A DNA stretch of 64,000 nucleotides from Deltaproteobacteria bacterium (lineage in GTDB: Bacteria > Desulfobacterota > Desulfarculia > Adiutricales > Adiutricaceae): NCBI GenBank assembly GCA_031273455.1, contig JAISRZ010000084.1, positions 1-64,000 on the forward strand. The letters run 5' to 3'. The translations under genes and the position numbers were made by a program. Under the pieces are notes generated by a model. It was given only the letters and a program-made list of their open reading frames with translations. It ran no database searches and was not told where the DNA came from. Position 1 is the stretch's first letter. The number at the start of each line of letters is the position of its first letter. Positions 27,037-36,896 of this stretch are shown here, piece by piece.

Positions 27037-27654
27037 ATGGGTCATTATTGGATACGCCACCATAAAAAAGCGCTTACGGCTTTCCCCATTGAGGCGTCAA
27101 TGACCTTGGAGCGTCAATCTTTATCCTTGGTCCCTATGGACCAAGAGGCGTATAGTCACCGGGTTCATCGCTCTTTGGCTTTCGCTCAAGACCTGGAACC
27201 CCCTTCCTCCACCCTAACCCCGGAGGAGATCTTAACCTTCTTTCAAGACCTGGAAACCCGCCTCTCCAACGCCTTAATGTTAATCCCCAGTAACCCGGCC
27301 ACCCCAGAGCTAAGGGAAAAACGCCGGGAATTGATGCTGGACTGGGCTTTTATCCACAATGAGACGGAAAAGCTCTACTTGGAGCATCCCTGGCTCTGCC
27401 CAGTTCCAGTCATGGTCTTAAGACGTTTAACCCCAACCGAGAAAACGGCTTTGGAGAGCTTAAAACGCCGTAGCCAAGGCGGCTCCACTGATCTAGTGGG
27501 TTTTTTAGAGGAATTTCGGCCCTTCACTAAGTTTTTGGACCAAAGTCAGCCCCATAACGCTCGCGAGCTTTTGGGGCGGCTAGAAGGCCAGGTCGGTCGG
27601 TTGGAAGCCCTTTTAACAGATTTCCATCGTCAAGTGACGAACTGGCCGGACTAA
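27037..27654 (+). CDS. Protein of unknown function, 205 residues
   Basis: The gene has a good ribosome site (AGAGGA six bases before ATG), a plausible upstream promoter and a strong hairpin downstream, so it is likely real. The protein is soluble, mostly helical by composition, with no signal peptide and no membrane segment. The region LTPEEILTFFQDLETRLSNAL, LREKRRELMLDWAFIHNETEKLYLEHPWL, and a C-terminal leucine-rich helix (LLGRLEGQVGRLEALLTDFHRQ) could form a coiled coil. I do not recognise a family. It stands alone between two noncoding stretches. Confidence 0.65.
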   Translation: MGHYWIRHHKKALTAFPIEASMTLERQSLSLVPMDQEAYSHRVHRSLAFAQDLEPPSSTLTPEEILTFFQDLETRLSNALMLIPSNPATPELREKRRELMLDWAFIHNETEKLYLEHPWLCPVPVMVLRRLTPTEKTALESLKRRSQGGSTDLVGFLEEFRPFTKFLDQSQPHNARELLGRLEGQVGRLEALLTDFHRQVTNWPD

Positions 27655-28508
27655 ATACACCATCCCTAACCTTTTCTCGCCTCTGGTTAGCCAATTAGGC
27701 TAACCCCTTAACAACGGCCCTGTTTTTTTTCTTCGTCATTTTTCCTTAAACATAAGTGCCAAAATAAGCCCAAATTTTGGAGCGTAAAGACTAAAACTTA
27801 AACTTTGGTTAAAAACCATAATCTCTGGGGGTCAGGACCATTGGTCCTGACCCCTTTTCTATCAGACCGAAAGCCAATAGCCTTATTCAACGCTTCCCAG
27901 AAACTTCGCCCCCTACAACCTTTAACGAACGGCTCACCGGGCGACTCTGAGCGGACCACCGAACGACTCTGAGTGGACCAAGGGCGGATTTTAACAACTC
28001 CTGGGTAATAACCTACAATAGCGTCTAATAACATATAATAGCATTTAATAACCTCTAATTACCGAATATTTTAAAGATCCCCTACCCTTTCGCGTGGGAA
28101 ATTATTTGGGGGTTAAAAGACGCTCTTTCATAATTTTCTTGGCCGTGATCTTATACGGTCATTAGAGTCAAGAAGTTTAATAAGGTTAATAAAAGGGGGG
28201 CGTAATCCGGTTATTAAGGGGCTACGGATAAGCTTGGATGGTTGCTAGTCTTTGGTTCCTAACTTATAATGCTCCTGACTAAAGCGCCTGATGGCCAGTT
28301 TTCTTCTTTCCGTCAACCGTTTAAGACGTTTTTTTGGCGGCTTAGGGCCATCTTTGGCCTTTAGGGTTAAAGGGTCCGGTTTTCGGGTCTAGAACTGTCC
28401 ACTGGCCACCAATGGCGATCCAACTTGTAAGATAGCTCATTAAGATATAATTAACTAACAATGGCCCACTTTAATAGACCATTAGATAGTGAGTAGAGAG
28501 GCTCGTTT
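27655..28508. other. Noncoding stretch upstream of pfk
   Basis: Contains the hairpin listed at 27828-27854, a run of imperfect ATAATAGC/CTAATAAC motifs (about 28005-28065), and a TATAAT at 28446-28451 that could be the pfk -10 box with a poor TTGTAA -35 only 15 nt away. No gene seen. Confidence 0.5.
27828..27854 (+). terminator. 13-bp perfect hairpin with T-run
   Basis: GGGGTCAGGACCA-t-TGGTCCTGACCCC followed by TTTT; a likely terminator for the gene ending at 27654, though 170 nt downstream. Confidence 0.6.
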
Positions 28509-29873
28509 ATGCCGCGTAAAATCCCCTTGGACACGAACCAGCTGGAGATTGAGACCCTAGGCCCCACCAAGATTAATTCCCCTCTTTTGGGCAATATCCA
28601 AGAGGGGTTCATAAATGACGAGTCCATCGCCTGGGAAGCTTTCACCGATGACTCGCAGCGCATTCTGATGGACGCGACTTTAGCCTCCATCGCCCGGTTC
28701 AAAGAGGAGAACCAGACTCCGGCCAGCTTCGAGCAGGCCGGGGCTCGCCGGAAGATCTACTTTGACCCCTCCAAGGTCAGAGCCGGGATTTTAACCGCTG
28801 GCGGTCTTTGCCCGGGGTTAAACGATGTCATTCGCTCTTTGGTCATGACCCTTTACTATCGTTACCGGGTCAGAAACATTTTAGGCATTAAGTACGGGTA
28901 TCAAGGGCTCATTCCCACCTTTGGCCACAGTCTGGTTCAGTTGGACCCAACCTTTGTGTCGGAGATCCACCAGTTTGGCGGAACCATCCTAGGCTCCTCT
29001 AGGGGCAACCAATCCATTGAGGAATTAGTTGACTCTTTAGAGCGCCTCAACATGAACATCCTTTTCTGCATTGGCGGGGATGGGACCTTAAGAGGGGCTC
29101 ACGCCGTCTGCGCGGAGATTAAAAAACGGGGTTTAAAGATCTCCTTAGTTGGCATCCCCAAGACCATTGACAACGACATTAGCCTTGTCTCCCGCTCTTT
29201 TGGTTTTGAGACCGCCGTGTCTGTGGCCACCGGGGTTATTAGAAGCGCCCACACGGAAGCCTTAGGGGCTCCCTTTGGGGTAGGGTTAGTTAAGCTTATG
29301 GGTCGGGACTCGGGCTTTATCGCGGCCACCGCCGCTTTAGCCTTAGGCGACGCTAACTACGTATTGATTCCCGAGGTGGATTTTGACGTGGAGGGCCCCG
29401 GCGGGTTACTGGATCGGCTGATGGAGCGCTTAAAGTCCAGAGGTCACGCGGTCTTGGTGGTGGCGGAAGGAGCCGGACAAAAGCTCTTCGCCACTGGGGA
29501 GACCTTAAAAGACGCCTCCGGCAACGTTCTCCATAATGACATCGGTCAATACTTAGCTGACCGGATCAAGACCTACTTTAAGAGCAAGAACCAGGAACTT
29601 AACCTTAAGTACATTGACCCCAGCTACATCATACGAAGCGCTCCGGCCAACTCCAGCGATCAGGTTTTTTGTAGCTTTTTAGGGCAAAAAGCCGTCCACG
29701 CGGCCATGGCCGGGAAAACCAATCTTTTAATCGGCCAATGGAACGACCACTTTGTCCACGTGCCCATCCACATGGCCATTTCCCAGCGGAAAAAGGTCGA
29801 TCCCATGGGTGAGCTGTGGAATAGCGTCCTGGAAAGAACCGGTCAACCCGACTTAGTGGCTAAAAAGGGGTAA
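28509..29873 (+). CDS. 6-phosphofructokinase, ATP-type group II
   Basis: A cytoplasmic glycolytic kinase of 454 residues phosphorylating fructose 6-phosphate. A 90-residue N-terminal extension precedes the fold, as in the long trypanosome/spirochaete-like group. GILTAGGLCPGLND (93-106) starts the nucleotide site; GGDGT (189-193) has Gly where PPi-dependent enzymes have Asp; PKTIDND (217-223) has the Lys usually seen in PPi enzymes but also in the ATP-dependent trypanosomal group; MGRDSGFIA contacts the sugar phosphate. The combination GGDGT plus PKTIDND favours ATP as donor. The start has GAGAGG upstream. It is a monocistronic gene. Confidence 0.92.
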   Translation: MPRKIPLDTNQLEIETLGPTKINSPLLGNIQEGFINDESIAWEAFTDDSQRILMDATLASIARFKEENQTPASFEQAGARRKIYFDPSKVRAGILTAGGLCPGLNDVIRSLVMTLYYRYRVRNILGIKYGYQGLIPTFGHSLVQLDPTFVSEIHQFGGTILGSSRGNQSIEELVDSLERLNMNILFCIGGDGTLRGAHAVCAEIKKRGLKISLVGIPKTIDNDISLVSRSFGFETAVSVATGVIRSAHTEALGAPFGVGLVKLMGRDSGFIAATAALALGDANYVLIPEVDFDVEGPGGLLDRLMERLKSRGHAVLVVAEGAGQKLFATGETLKDASGNVLHNDIGQYLADRIKTYFKSKNQELNLKYIDPSYIIRSAPANSSDQVFCSFLGQKAVHAAMAGKTNLLIGQWNDHFVHVPIHMAISQRKKVDPMGELWNSVLERTGQPDLVAKKG

Positions 29874-29913
29874 ATAACCCCTTATACCCTGAGCTGTAAA
29901 GGCCCTCGCGATT

Positions 29914-29941
29914 AATGAGCGCCCTTTTTAGGGCGCTCAAG
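29914..29941. terminator. Inverted repeat after pfk
   Basis: TGAGCGCCC-tttttA-GGGCGCTCA, nine paired bases, about 40 nt after the pfk stop. There is no T-run downstream, so it may act as a 3' stabiliser or weak terminator. Confidence 0.5.
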
Positions 29942-30413
29942 GGACTTAATCCATATTTTAGGCGTTCTTAAGACTGGAAGTGCCCTTAGAAACGCCAGCC
30001 CTTTTTGGGGTGAATCTGACTAAGCTGATAAGCTGAGATCAATTCTGAGCATAAAATAGTAAAATAGCCTTGGCCTTACAAGATAGACCCCTTTTTGGCC
30101 CCCTTAAACACCCCTAAAAGTGGGTGTAGAGCCACAAAGTGGGAGTAGAGCCCTTAACCCGCGCTTACCCCTTTTACCTAGCCAGAGTTTACAAGTTATC
30201 TTGAGAGAAAACAGTAACTCATTAAAATTATTGAATTTTTTTGAGTTGTCTTGTAGCTAAACCCTTTCCTATTTCCGGGCGTATCTTCTTAGATCGTACT
30301 CCGCGATATACGTTGCGATGGGAAGTGAAATTTCGCAAAAAACCGGAACAGCTAAAAACCGGAACCACTTTCGATTTTTCGTGTCGCTATTTTGCGCTAT
30401 TTTGCTCTTCCCC

Positions 30414-30452
30414 TTGACAGGTACCTGTTGACAGGTACCTTTGACAGGTACC
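30414..30452 (+). promoter_or_regulatory. Three direct copies of TTGACAGGTACC
   Basis: TTGACAGGTACC occurs at 30414, 30428 and 30441 (spacing 14 and 13). Each contains a -35-like TTGACA and the palindrome GGTACC. Clustering at the edge of the AT-rich AAA ATPase region suggests an iteron- or operator-like binding site. Confidence 0.45.
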
Positions 30453-30703
30453 TTGATATGTTGATAAGTGATAATATAAAGCAAAACAAGAATTAATTAT
30501 TCTATTTAATTTAAATCTTAGCTATAACACTGTATAAAAAATATTTTTTTATAAATATTGTATTTTATATCTAAATATAAGCAAAAAAATTTTTAATTAT
30601 AAGTTTGTTTACGTTTTTAAAGGTAATTTTTAATAGTTTTTTTTAATTTTCAACTAATAATAGATTTTATTTTTGTATTTACTTTGTATTAGAGAAAAAT
30701 TTT

Positions 30704-31759
30704 ATGTTTACAAAAATTGATCTAAAAAATTTTAAATGCTTTTCTGAATTTTCTATTGATAATTTTAGGCAAATTACATTAATTTCTGGCGCAAACAATG
30801 CTGGTAAAACAACATTATTAGAAGCGATTCATTTAGCTTATTCTTCTTTAATACCAAATATATTTTTTGATATTAATATCACAAGATATAATAGAGAAAT
30901 TGTCTATTCTCCTATGTTTTTATGGGAGCATTTATTTTCTAAAACAAATACAAATAGCTCTATAATTATATCAACTAACGAAAAAGACTCTACTAATCAG
31001 GTTAAAATATTTAAAAAAGCACTATCAAACACATTTTTTAACGAAACACATAAGATATCACCTATTATTCGCCTTGATAGATTGAATAATTATTCCCTTG
31101 TCTGTGAACATACTTTGGAAAATGAAACTAAAGAAGGTATATACACTGCTAATGAAAATTGTATTACTTTAAACACACCCTATAACAATTTTGCGAATAA
31201 AATATTTTCTGTTTATTTACCGGCTAACTCTCAATTTAAAATTGATATTTTACTAAATTGGTTTGACTATCTTCAATTAAATGGCAAAAAAGCAAATTTA
31301 ATTTCTATTTTAAAAAAAATAGATAGTAATATTTGCGATATTTTTGTAATTAATCAATCTGAAAAACCTAGTATCATTTGCTATAGTGATAATATTGGAT
31401 CATTACCGCTTAAATCATTAGGCGGTGGTTTAAATAGACTATTTTTATATGCGTTAGCAATTATTTCTAATCCTAATAGCATAATATTAATTGATGAGAT
31501 TGATAATAGTTACCGTTATGATTTTATAAAAGATTTTTGGACAATAATTATCGAACTCGCAGTTGATTATAATTGCCAAATTATCGCGACTACGCATAGC
31601 TATGAATGTATAAATGGCGCTTTTGACGCCTCAAAATCTTTTGAAAATAAATATTTATCTTTCATAAGAATTGATAATAATGACCAAATACCCAGAGCGG
31701 TCAGCTACACCGATGATGACTTAGAATTTGCGGTAAAAAGGAATTTTGAAATTCGTTAA
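30704..31759 (+). CDS. AAA-family ATPase (OLD/ABC-like P-loop protein)
   Basis: A 351-residue cytoplasmic ATPase of the AAA_15/AAA_21 type. The N-terminal strand and Walker A read KIDLKNFKCFSEFSI and GANNAGKTTLLEAIH (about residues 28-42); the C-terminal half has the signature-like SLKSLGGGLNRLFLYALAII, Walker B IILIDEIDN and IIATTHSYECI with the switch histidine. Such proteins often pair with a TOPRIM/DUF3226 or DUF4435 partner in overcoming-lysogenisation or PARIS-like defence pairs. A degraded partner-like frame follows eight bases downstream. The gene is very AT-rich, unlike pfk, pointing to horizontal acquisition. Defence function is inferred. Confidence 0.8.
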   Translation: MFTKIDLKNFKCFSEFSIDNFRQITLISGANNAGKTTLLEAIHLAYSSLIPNIFFDINITRYNREIVYSPMFLWEHLFSKTNTNSSIIISTNEKDSTNQVKIFKKALSNTFFNETHKISPIIRLDRLNNYSLVCEHTLENETKEGIYTANENCITLNTPYNNFANKIFSVYLPANSQFKIDILLNWFDYLQLNGKKANLISILKKIDSNICDIFVINQSEKPSIICYSDNIGSLPLKSLGGGLNRLFLYALAIISNPNSIILIDEIDNSYRYDFIKDFWTIIIELAVDYNCQIIATTHSYECINGAFDASKSFENKYLSFIRIDNNDQIPRAVSYTDDDLEFAVKRNFEIR

Positions 31760-31767
31760 AATTAGTT

Positions 31768-31978
31768 ATGAATAAAATAGAAGACAGAAAAAATATTGAG
31801 TTTAATAAGTCTCATTTAATTGTTTGTGAATTATATAGATAATAAAATATTTATTATAGCTATACTAAATTATTTTAAAAATCAAAAAGATAACTTTAAG
31901 GATGAATTATGCGATATTCATGTTGTAGAGGCGCAAGGAATTAAGAAATTAGGGCTTGTTTTAAAGAAACATTCTTGA
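31768..31978 (+). pseudogene. Broken and truncated partner gene of the AAA ATPase (possible TOPRIM-type)
   Basis: ATG 31768 opens a frame (KNIEFNKSHLIVCELYR) that stops after 24 codons; the adjacent plus frame, entered at about 31827, continues (DNKIFIIAILNYFKNQ, DIHVVEAQGIKKLG) to TGA 31976-31978. Together they read like the start of the TOPRIM-like proteins that follow such ATPases, in which a HLIVCEG-x-D-x-F helix leads to a VVEAQG strand. A small indel has shifted the frame and the C-terminal part is missing. The family assignment is tentative because only about 70 residues remain. Confidence 0.5.
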
Positions 31979-32209
31979 TAGGCTTTTAAAGGCTTATTGA
32001 AACTACCTCGATCTCGCGTAGAGCGTAGAGCCCAACCTCTTTTCAAAAAATTATGGTGTTCTATTTTACTTAACATATCGCCCTATATATAAGATAATTA
32101 ATAACTTAAAGAAAAGCGAATATTGTATTGACACTTTATTTTATAGTGATAATATATTAATAGCATCAAAATAATTAATCAGTATTTCACTTAAATTAAA
32201 AAATTATAA

Positions 32210-33289
32210 TCATTTAAAAACAATAAATCTGCGAAATAAATAATTAAAGCAAAAACATAAACCAATAGATATACTTTTAGCAATAATATTATTTACACCG
32301 CAGTTTATAAAAAAAGAAGTAAATAAAATATCTAATAAACAAACTACTGCAACGCAAGCAATATAAACTAATAGTTCAATATATCCTTTCCACCATCTAG
32401 ATAAATGTTTAAATATTAAAATAATACAAAGTAAATAATTACATAAAGCAGCTAAAGCGAGGGCAATTATGATTGTGTATAAAAACTCACAATAATTAAT
32501 TAATACAGAAAATGTTATAATATTAGTCAAAGCACTAAGACTATTTATAATAAAATAAAGCAAAATGTGCATCGGCAAGGGCGCCCGGTAAGCCCCATAG
32601 TGTAAAATACAATAAATTGCCCTTAACCCATCCAGCCAGCCAATTTTTTTTCCTTCTTCATAGGAGCGGGGATTGTAGGAAATAGCGCATTCATATACTC
32701 TGCACTTGTTTTCGGAAATTAAAGCGGTAATTTCTGGTTCAAACCCAAATCTATTTTCTTTGAATTGCGGAGCTAATTTTTGTATAACATCCTTTTTAAA
32801 AAGTTTATAACATGTTTCCATATCTGTAATACCAAGATCTGTAAACATATTAGAAAAAAAAGTCAGAAATTTATTCATACAAGTGTGCCAAAAATAAAGT
32901 ATCCGGCGAGTTTCAGGTTGTAAATAGCGTGATCCGTAGACGACGTCCGCAACGCCATTTTTTAATGGCTCAAGTAATTTTAAGTAATCAATAGGGTTAT
33001 ATTCAACGTCCGCGTCTTGGACGCCTACGTAATCTCCTGTGGCGCTCAAAAAGCCTGTGCGTAGGGCGGCTCCTTTGCCCATGTTTACTTCATGCTTCAA
33101 AACTTTAACTTCTGGATATCGCTTTTCTAGATTATAAGCGATGTTTAAACTATTATCCTTAGAGCAATCATCAACTATTATTAATTCTAAGTTAATATTA
33201 TGATTTTTAAGTTCCATAATACGTTGAATACATTGTTCTAATGTATTCTCTTCATTGTAGCATGGTATTATTAGTGATAAATTTTCCAT
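32210..33289 (-). CDS. GT2 glycosyltransferase fused to a GtrA-like membrane domain
   Basis: Residues 1-235 are a GT-A fold glycosyltransferase of the dolichol-phosphate-mannose synthase/GtrB type: LSLIIPCYNEENTL, IIVDDCSKDN, GKGAALRTGF, VQDADVEYNP with the metal-binding D-x-D, and GFEPEITALI. Residues 240-359 form a four-helix GtrA-like domain (PMHILLYFIINS through FNYLFRRFIVFK). The fusion would charge polyprenyl phosphate with a sugar in the cytoplasm and help it cross the membrane. It is the last gene of the uxs-ugd operon. The 3' half is more AT-rich than the 5' half. Confidence 0.85.
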   Translation of the reverse strand: MENLSLIIPCYNEENTLEQCIQRIMELKNHNINLELIIVDDCSKDNSLNIAYNLEKRYPEVKVLKHEVNMGKGAALRTGFLSATGDYVGVQDADVEYNPIDYLKLLEPLKNGVADVVYGSRYLQPETRRILYFWHTCMNKFLTFFSNMFTDLGITDMETCYKLFKKDVIQKLAPQFKENRFGFEPEITALISENKCRVYECAISYNPRSYEEGKKIGWLDGLRAIYCILHYGAYRAPLPMHILLYFIINSLSALTNIITFSVLINYCEFLYTIIIALALAALCNYLLCIILIFKHLSRWWKGYIELLVYIACVAVVCLLDILFTSFFINCGVNNIIAKSISIGLCFCFNYLFRRFIVFK

Positions 33290-33361
33290 AATATTTAACA
33301 GCCAATGATGTGTATTAAATTATAAACGACTAGGTCGTTCTAAATTTTACGAAGGATCTTG

Positions 33362-33400
33362 ACTATACCCTGACGAGGACTGACATCTCGCTGGTATAGT
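33362..33400. repeat. Inverted repeat between the GT2 gene and the 662-residue membrane protein gene
   Basis: ACTATACC and GGTATAGT flank a 23-base interior that itself contains CGAG/CTCG. It could form a hairpin in the intercistronic RNA; there is no T-run. Confidence 0.4.
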
Positions 33401-33431
33401 GCCGTAATAGTGCTACATACAAATAACTTAA

Positions 33432-35411
33432 TCATATAAACATTTTAAATGCCATATATATATTATTTATATTAGCGTAATCAAATGGTATATAACCTTG
33501 TATAATTCCTTTTAGAAATACTAAATTTATTATTACCAAAATAATAAGTATTGTTGTAAATATTTTTAGACTATTTCGTAATATAAAATTTTTCTTCTTA
33601 GATATTTGTGATAAATAATTAAAATTTATAATCAATCCAATGGCTAATAATCCGAGAATATCAGCGTATTCTCTTTGCCCAAAACTTCCACCATACCACC
33701 ACCAACTCCAACTGGAACACATGTATATCTTAAATAACAAGAAAATAAATAATGAAAATCTCCATTTACTAGCTAAAGGATCTTTTATAAATATTGCTAA
33801 GTAACCAAATAACCATAATGGTGTCCAAAAAAATAATCCTTTATGAACACTAAATGTAAAATTAAGAATTTGCGGATTTGTCCAATTAAAAAATTGACCA
33901 GATTCGCTATATAAATTGATTAACCATCTACCTGTATGTGTATACCACCAATACGCTTGAGGAAAAAATGCTACTAACGATACAAATAATGATATAATAA
34001 AGTATGGCAAATATTTAAATAATCTTTGCTTTATTTCATTTAAATCTTTCACATTATACAATAAAAACACTATAACAAATAAACAATTTTGCAATCTTGT
34101 CATTGTTATTATTCCAATAAGAATTCCTATAAGAAGAGAATAATAAAATTTTATTTTTCCTTCTAATGAATAAAAAACTGGAATTAAATATAAAAATATT
34201 GAAAGTAAAGCGAAAGAATAAATATGAGTATAATTTAACCCCCAAGAGCCTGAAGCATAAAATAATAAATTTGTTCCAAATATAATACACAAAATAATTA
34301 TAATTCTATTTTTATAATTTGTTAAATTATAAATCAATTTATAAATAAAATAAATACCTATTATAAAATAAAAAGCTGATGATATAGCGCTGAAAAGTTG
34401 AAATATATCATTTAAACCTTCTCTAAGATGGAGCGAGGCTAAATTGCTGATTGAACGAGCCATAAGAAAAAATGGCGTCTCCAGAAGGGCGACACCAATT
34501 GGATATACATTCCCAACGCGACCGTTTTCCAGATTTACGGAAGTCGCTGCGCCTACAGCCTGAAATCCTTCAATAAAGATCTCCTGAAGATATAAATAAT
34601 AGCCAGCTCCATCGTTCGTTATAAATATTCTTTGAGCGGAGTTTGATCGAGGAGTATAGGGAACGATACCTATAGGAGTAAAATCAACAATAAAATAGCA
34701 CGATAATCCACATAAAATTAGTATAAATTTAACTTTATTACCTTTAGTGTAAATAAATAATAATAAAGATAATATAAATATAATAAAAAGAATTGTATCA
34801 AGTGTTTTTATCAAAAAATTAGAAAATAATTTCTTTTGTACTGGATAATATGGCGCGGAAAAAGATAACCAACCTTGAGCCTCGGAACTGTCGCCTTTTG
34901 TAATTATTCTAAATTTAAATAATGTATTAGGTGATAAATTTATAATTTGAGTGTTGTAATATAATCTACTAACACCATGAACTGGTAATTGATAAATTTG
35001 ATTATTTGCGCCTTCAATAAATATTTGTAGTTCTTCAGCATTATTTTTTAAATAATGATGTCCTAGCCATCCCCCTATATCAACGGCAAAATCTTTATCC
35101 GCTATATACCATGGGGACTTAAATGACCCTTTAAATCTACCGTTAACAAATTTTGAAGAATAATAGGTTCTCTGATCATCGATTGTTATAAAACTTTCGT
35201 TAATATTTGTGTCGCTATCATCTGCAATTGTGACCTGTTGAGGTGGTACAATTGACTGTAAATGTAAAATATAAAGGCATAGCAATAATAACAAACATAA
35301 AACAGCTATATACAATAATTTATTATCTATATATTCAATAAAACGAATACTATTGTCTTTTATAAGCTTCTTTTTATTAATTACAGTTGAATTAGAAATA
35401 ATATTTCTCAT
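33432..35411 (-). CDS. Large multispanning membrane protein, probable GT-C glycosyltransferase
   Basis: About 659 residues from ATG 35411. One N-terminal helix (about 35-52), an extracytoplasmic region to about residue 195 (with FKSPWYIADKDFAVDIGGWLGHHYL, resembling a beta-rich domain), then about eleven helices. The stretch SYFGQREYADILGLLAIGL-like (WWYGGSFGQREYADI) near residue 590 resembles motifs of GT39/ArnT-like lipid-linked sugar transferases. It could use the polyprenyl-phosphate sugar made by the neighbouring GT2-GtrA protein. The family is not firmly recognised, and the catalytic Asp/Glu of the first loop was not identified. Confidence 0.65.
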   Translation of the reverse strand: MRNIISNSTVINKKKLIKDNSIRFIEYIDNKLLYIAVLCLLLLLCLYILHLQSIVPPQQVTIADDSDTNINESFITIDDQRTYYSSKFVNGRFKGSFKSPWYIADKDFAVDIGGWLGHHYLKNNAEELQIFIEGANNQIYQLPVHGVSRLYYNTQIINLSPNTLFKFRIITKGDSSEAQGWLSFSAPYYPVQKKLFSNFLIKTLDTILFIIFILSLLLFIYTKGNKVKFILILCGLSCYFIVDFTPIGIVPYTPRSNSAQRIFITNDGAGYYLYLQEIFIEGFQAVGAATSVNLENGRVGNVYPIGVALLETPFFLMARSISNLASLHLREGLNDIFQLFSAISSAFYFIIGIYFIYKLIYNLTNYKNRIIIILCIIFGTNLLFYASGSWGLNYTHIYSFALLSIFLYLIPVFYSLEGKIKFYYSLLIGILIGIITMTRLQNCLFVIVFLLYNVKDLNEIKQRLFKYLPYFIISLFVSLVAFFPQAYWWYTHTGRWLINLYSESGQFFNWTNPQILNFTFSVHKGLFFWTPLWLFGYLAIFIKDPLASKWRFSLFIFLLFKIYMCSSWSWWWYGGSFGQREYADILGLLAIGLIINFNYLSQISKKKNFILRNSLKIFTTILIILVIINLVFLKGIIQGYIPFDYANINNIYMAFKMFI

Positions 35412-35576
35412 AAAAACCAACCAATCGTTAAAAAATAAACAAAATTAATAAACTATTATTAAGATAATATGAATATATTAGAAAATATATCTTCACAAAA
35501 ATCTAATAAACTGAAAAATCTAGAAAGACAATATATCGTAATTATTATATAATTATCAATTTATTTCATCAAATTA

Positions 35577-36896
35577 TTAACCTATCTGATAGTATTTAAA
35601 CCCAATTTTTTCTATTTGTATTTTATTATACTGATTTCTTCCATCGAAAATAATATGTTGTTTCATTAATTTTATCATTTCATCAAAATCAGGACAGGAA
35701 AATTCTTTCCATTCAGTGATTAAAAGAAGCGCGTCTACACTTTTTATCGCGTCATATTTACTATTATAGTATTCTATATTATAATTATTTTTAAAATAGT
35801 ATTTTTTTGCTATTTCAATTGATTTAGGGTCATAAACTTTTAATTTAGCTCCTAAAGAAGTAAGTTTATTGATAATCTCAATTGACGGAGCTTCTCGCAT
35901 GTCATCAGTGCCAGGTTTGAACGCCAATCCCCAAATTCCCAGACAAATATGGTTTAACTTAGCTCCGAAGCGCTTTATAACTTTCTCAGCTAGAACTAAT
36001 TTTTGGTTTTGGTTGACAAGCTCCACAGATTCAAGAAGTCGCGGTGTGTACCCGTTTTCATTAGCGGTGTGGATCAATGCCTGAACGTCTTTGGGGAAAC
36101 AACTACCGCCATAGCCGCAACCAGGGTAAATATAAGAATATCCGATACGGGAATCGCTACCAATCCCTATACGAACTTTATTGACGTCAGCGTGGACTAT
36201 TTCGCAAATGTTAGCTATTTCATTCATAAACGAAATTTTTGTGGCTAAAAAAGCGTTTGAAGCGTACTTTGTCATTTCCGCTGAATTATTATCCATTATT
36301 AATAAATTATTGCTTTTAATTGTAAAATGAGCATATAATTCTTTCATTACAGCAATCGCATCTTCATTACTGGAGCCAATAACCACCCGATCAGGCTTTA
36401 AAAAATCGTTTAACGCGGCCCCTTCCCTTAAAAATTCAGGATTGGAAATAACATCCACTTTTAAATCTTTTTCCCGTAATTTAAGTTCAGCGTGTATTGT
36501 TTGGCGAACTAATTCGGACGTTCCAATAGGGACAGTCGATTTGTTAATTACGTACAAATTCTTTTCCGTTAAGCGACCAATTTCCTTGGCCACCTCTAAG
36601 ACATGGGAAAGATCAGCTCGTCCATCCTCCGCCTGAGGAGTGCCTACAGCTATAAAGCATAAGTCACATCGAAACAGAGCGACTTTTAGATCAGTCGTAA
36701 AAGATAGTGAGCCTTTGGATAAGTTATTCTTAATAACTTCTTCTAATCCTGGTTCATAAATAGGAAGTTTGCCGTCATTTAAGATTTCTATTTTGTTTTT
36801 ATCCGAATCAACGCAAATAACCTGGTTTCCCATTTCCGAGAACCCTGCCCCACACACGAGACCAACATACCCTGAGCCAACAACCGTTATGTTCAT
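35577..36896 (-). CDS. ugd: UDP-glucose 6-dehydrogenase
   Basis: A 439-residue cytoplasmic enzyme that oxidises UDP-glucose to UDP-glucuronate with two NAD+. It shows the NAD-binding N-terminus [55 protein letters not shown], and the catalytic cysteine in [18 protein letters not shown]-terminal [16 protein letters not shown] is typical. Its ATG overlaps the stop of the upstream decarboxylase gene (ATGA), so the two are coupled and act in sequence. Confidence 0.95.
   Translation of the reverse strand: MNITVVGSGYVGLVCGAGFSEMGNQVICVDSDKNKIEILNDGKLPIYEPGLEEVIKNNLSKGSLSFTTDLKVALFRCDLCFIAVGTPQAEDGRADLSHVLEVAKEIGRLTEKNLYVINKSTVPIGTSELVRQTIHAELKLREKDLKVDVISNPEFLREGAALNDFLKPDRVVIGSSNEDAIAVMKELYAHFTIKSNNLLIMDNNSAEMTKYASNAFLATKISFMNEIANICEIVHADVNKVRIGIGSDSRIGYSYIYPGCGYGGSCFPKDVQALIHTANENGYTPRLLESVELVNQNQKLVLAEKVIKRFGAKLNHICLGIWGLAFKPGTDDMREAPSIEIINKLTSLGAKLKVYDPKSIEIAKKYYFKNNYNIEYYNSKYDAIKSVDALLLITEWKEFSCPDFDEMIKLMKQHIIFDGRNQYNKIQIEKIGFKYYQIG

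Larger units (their letters stand above)
29874..30703. other. Noncoding stretch between pfk and the AAA ATPase
   Basis: Composition changes from balanced to extremely AT-rich near 30480. It holds an inverted repeat after pfk and a triple direct repeat near 30414-30452 (both listed). A 71-codon minus-strand frame at 30269-30484 covers the direct repeats and is not convincing. Confidence 0.55.

Noticed and set aside
27798-28034. 78-codon minus-strand gene
   Set aside because: It includes the perfect hairpin at 27828-27854 and has no ribosome site or homology that I recognise.
28509-29873. PPi-dependent phosphofructokinase
   Set aside because: The PKTIDND lysine suggested PPi, but GGDGT (Gly, not Asp) with that lysine matches the ATP-dependent long group II enzymes better.
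30269-30484. 71-codon minus-strand gene
   Set aside because: It reads through the three TTGACAGGTACC repeats; no family, no ribosome site.
32880-32910. Third sigma-54 promoter (TTGGCAC on the minus strand)
   Set aside because: No GC doublet at the required N10 spacing, and it lies within the GT2 coding sequence. The TTGGCAC at about 27755-27762 fails for the same spacing reason.
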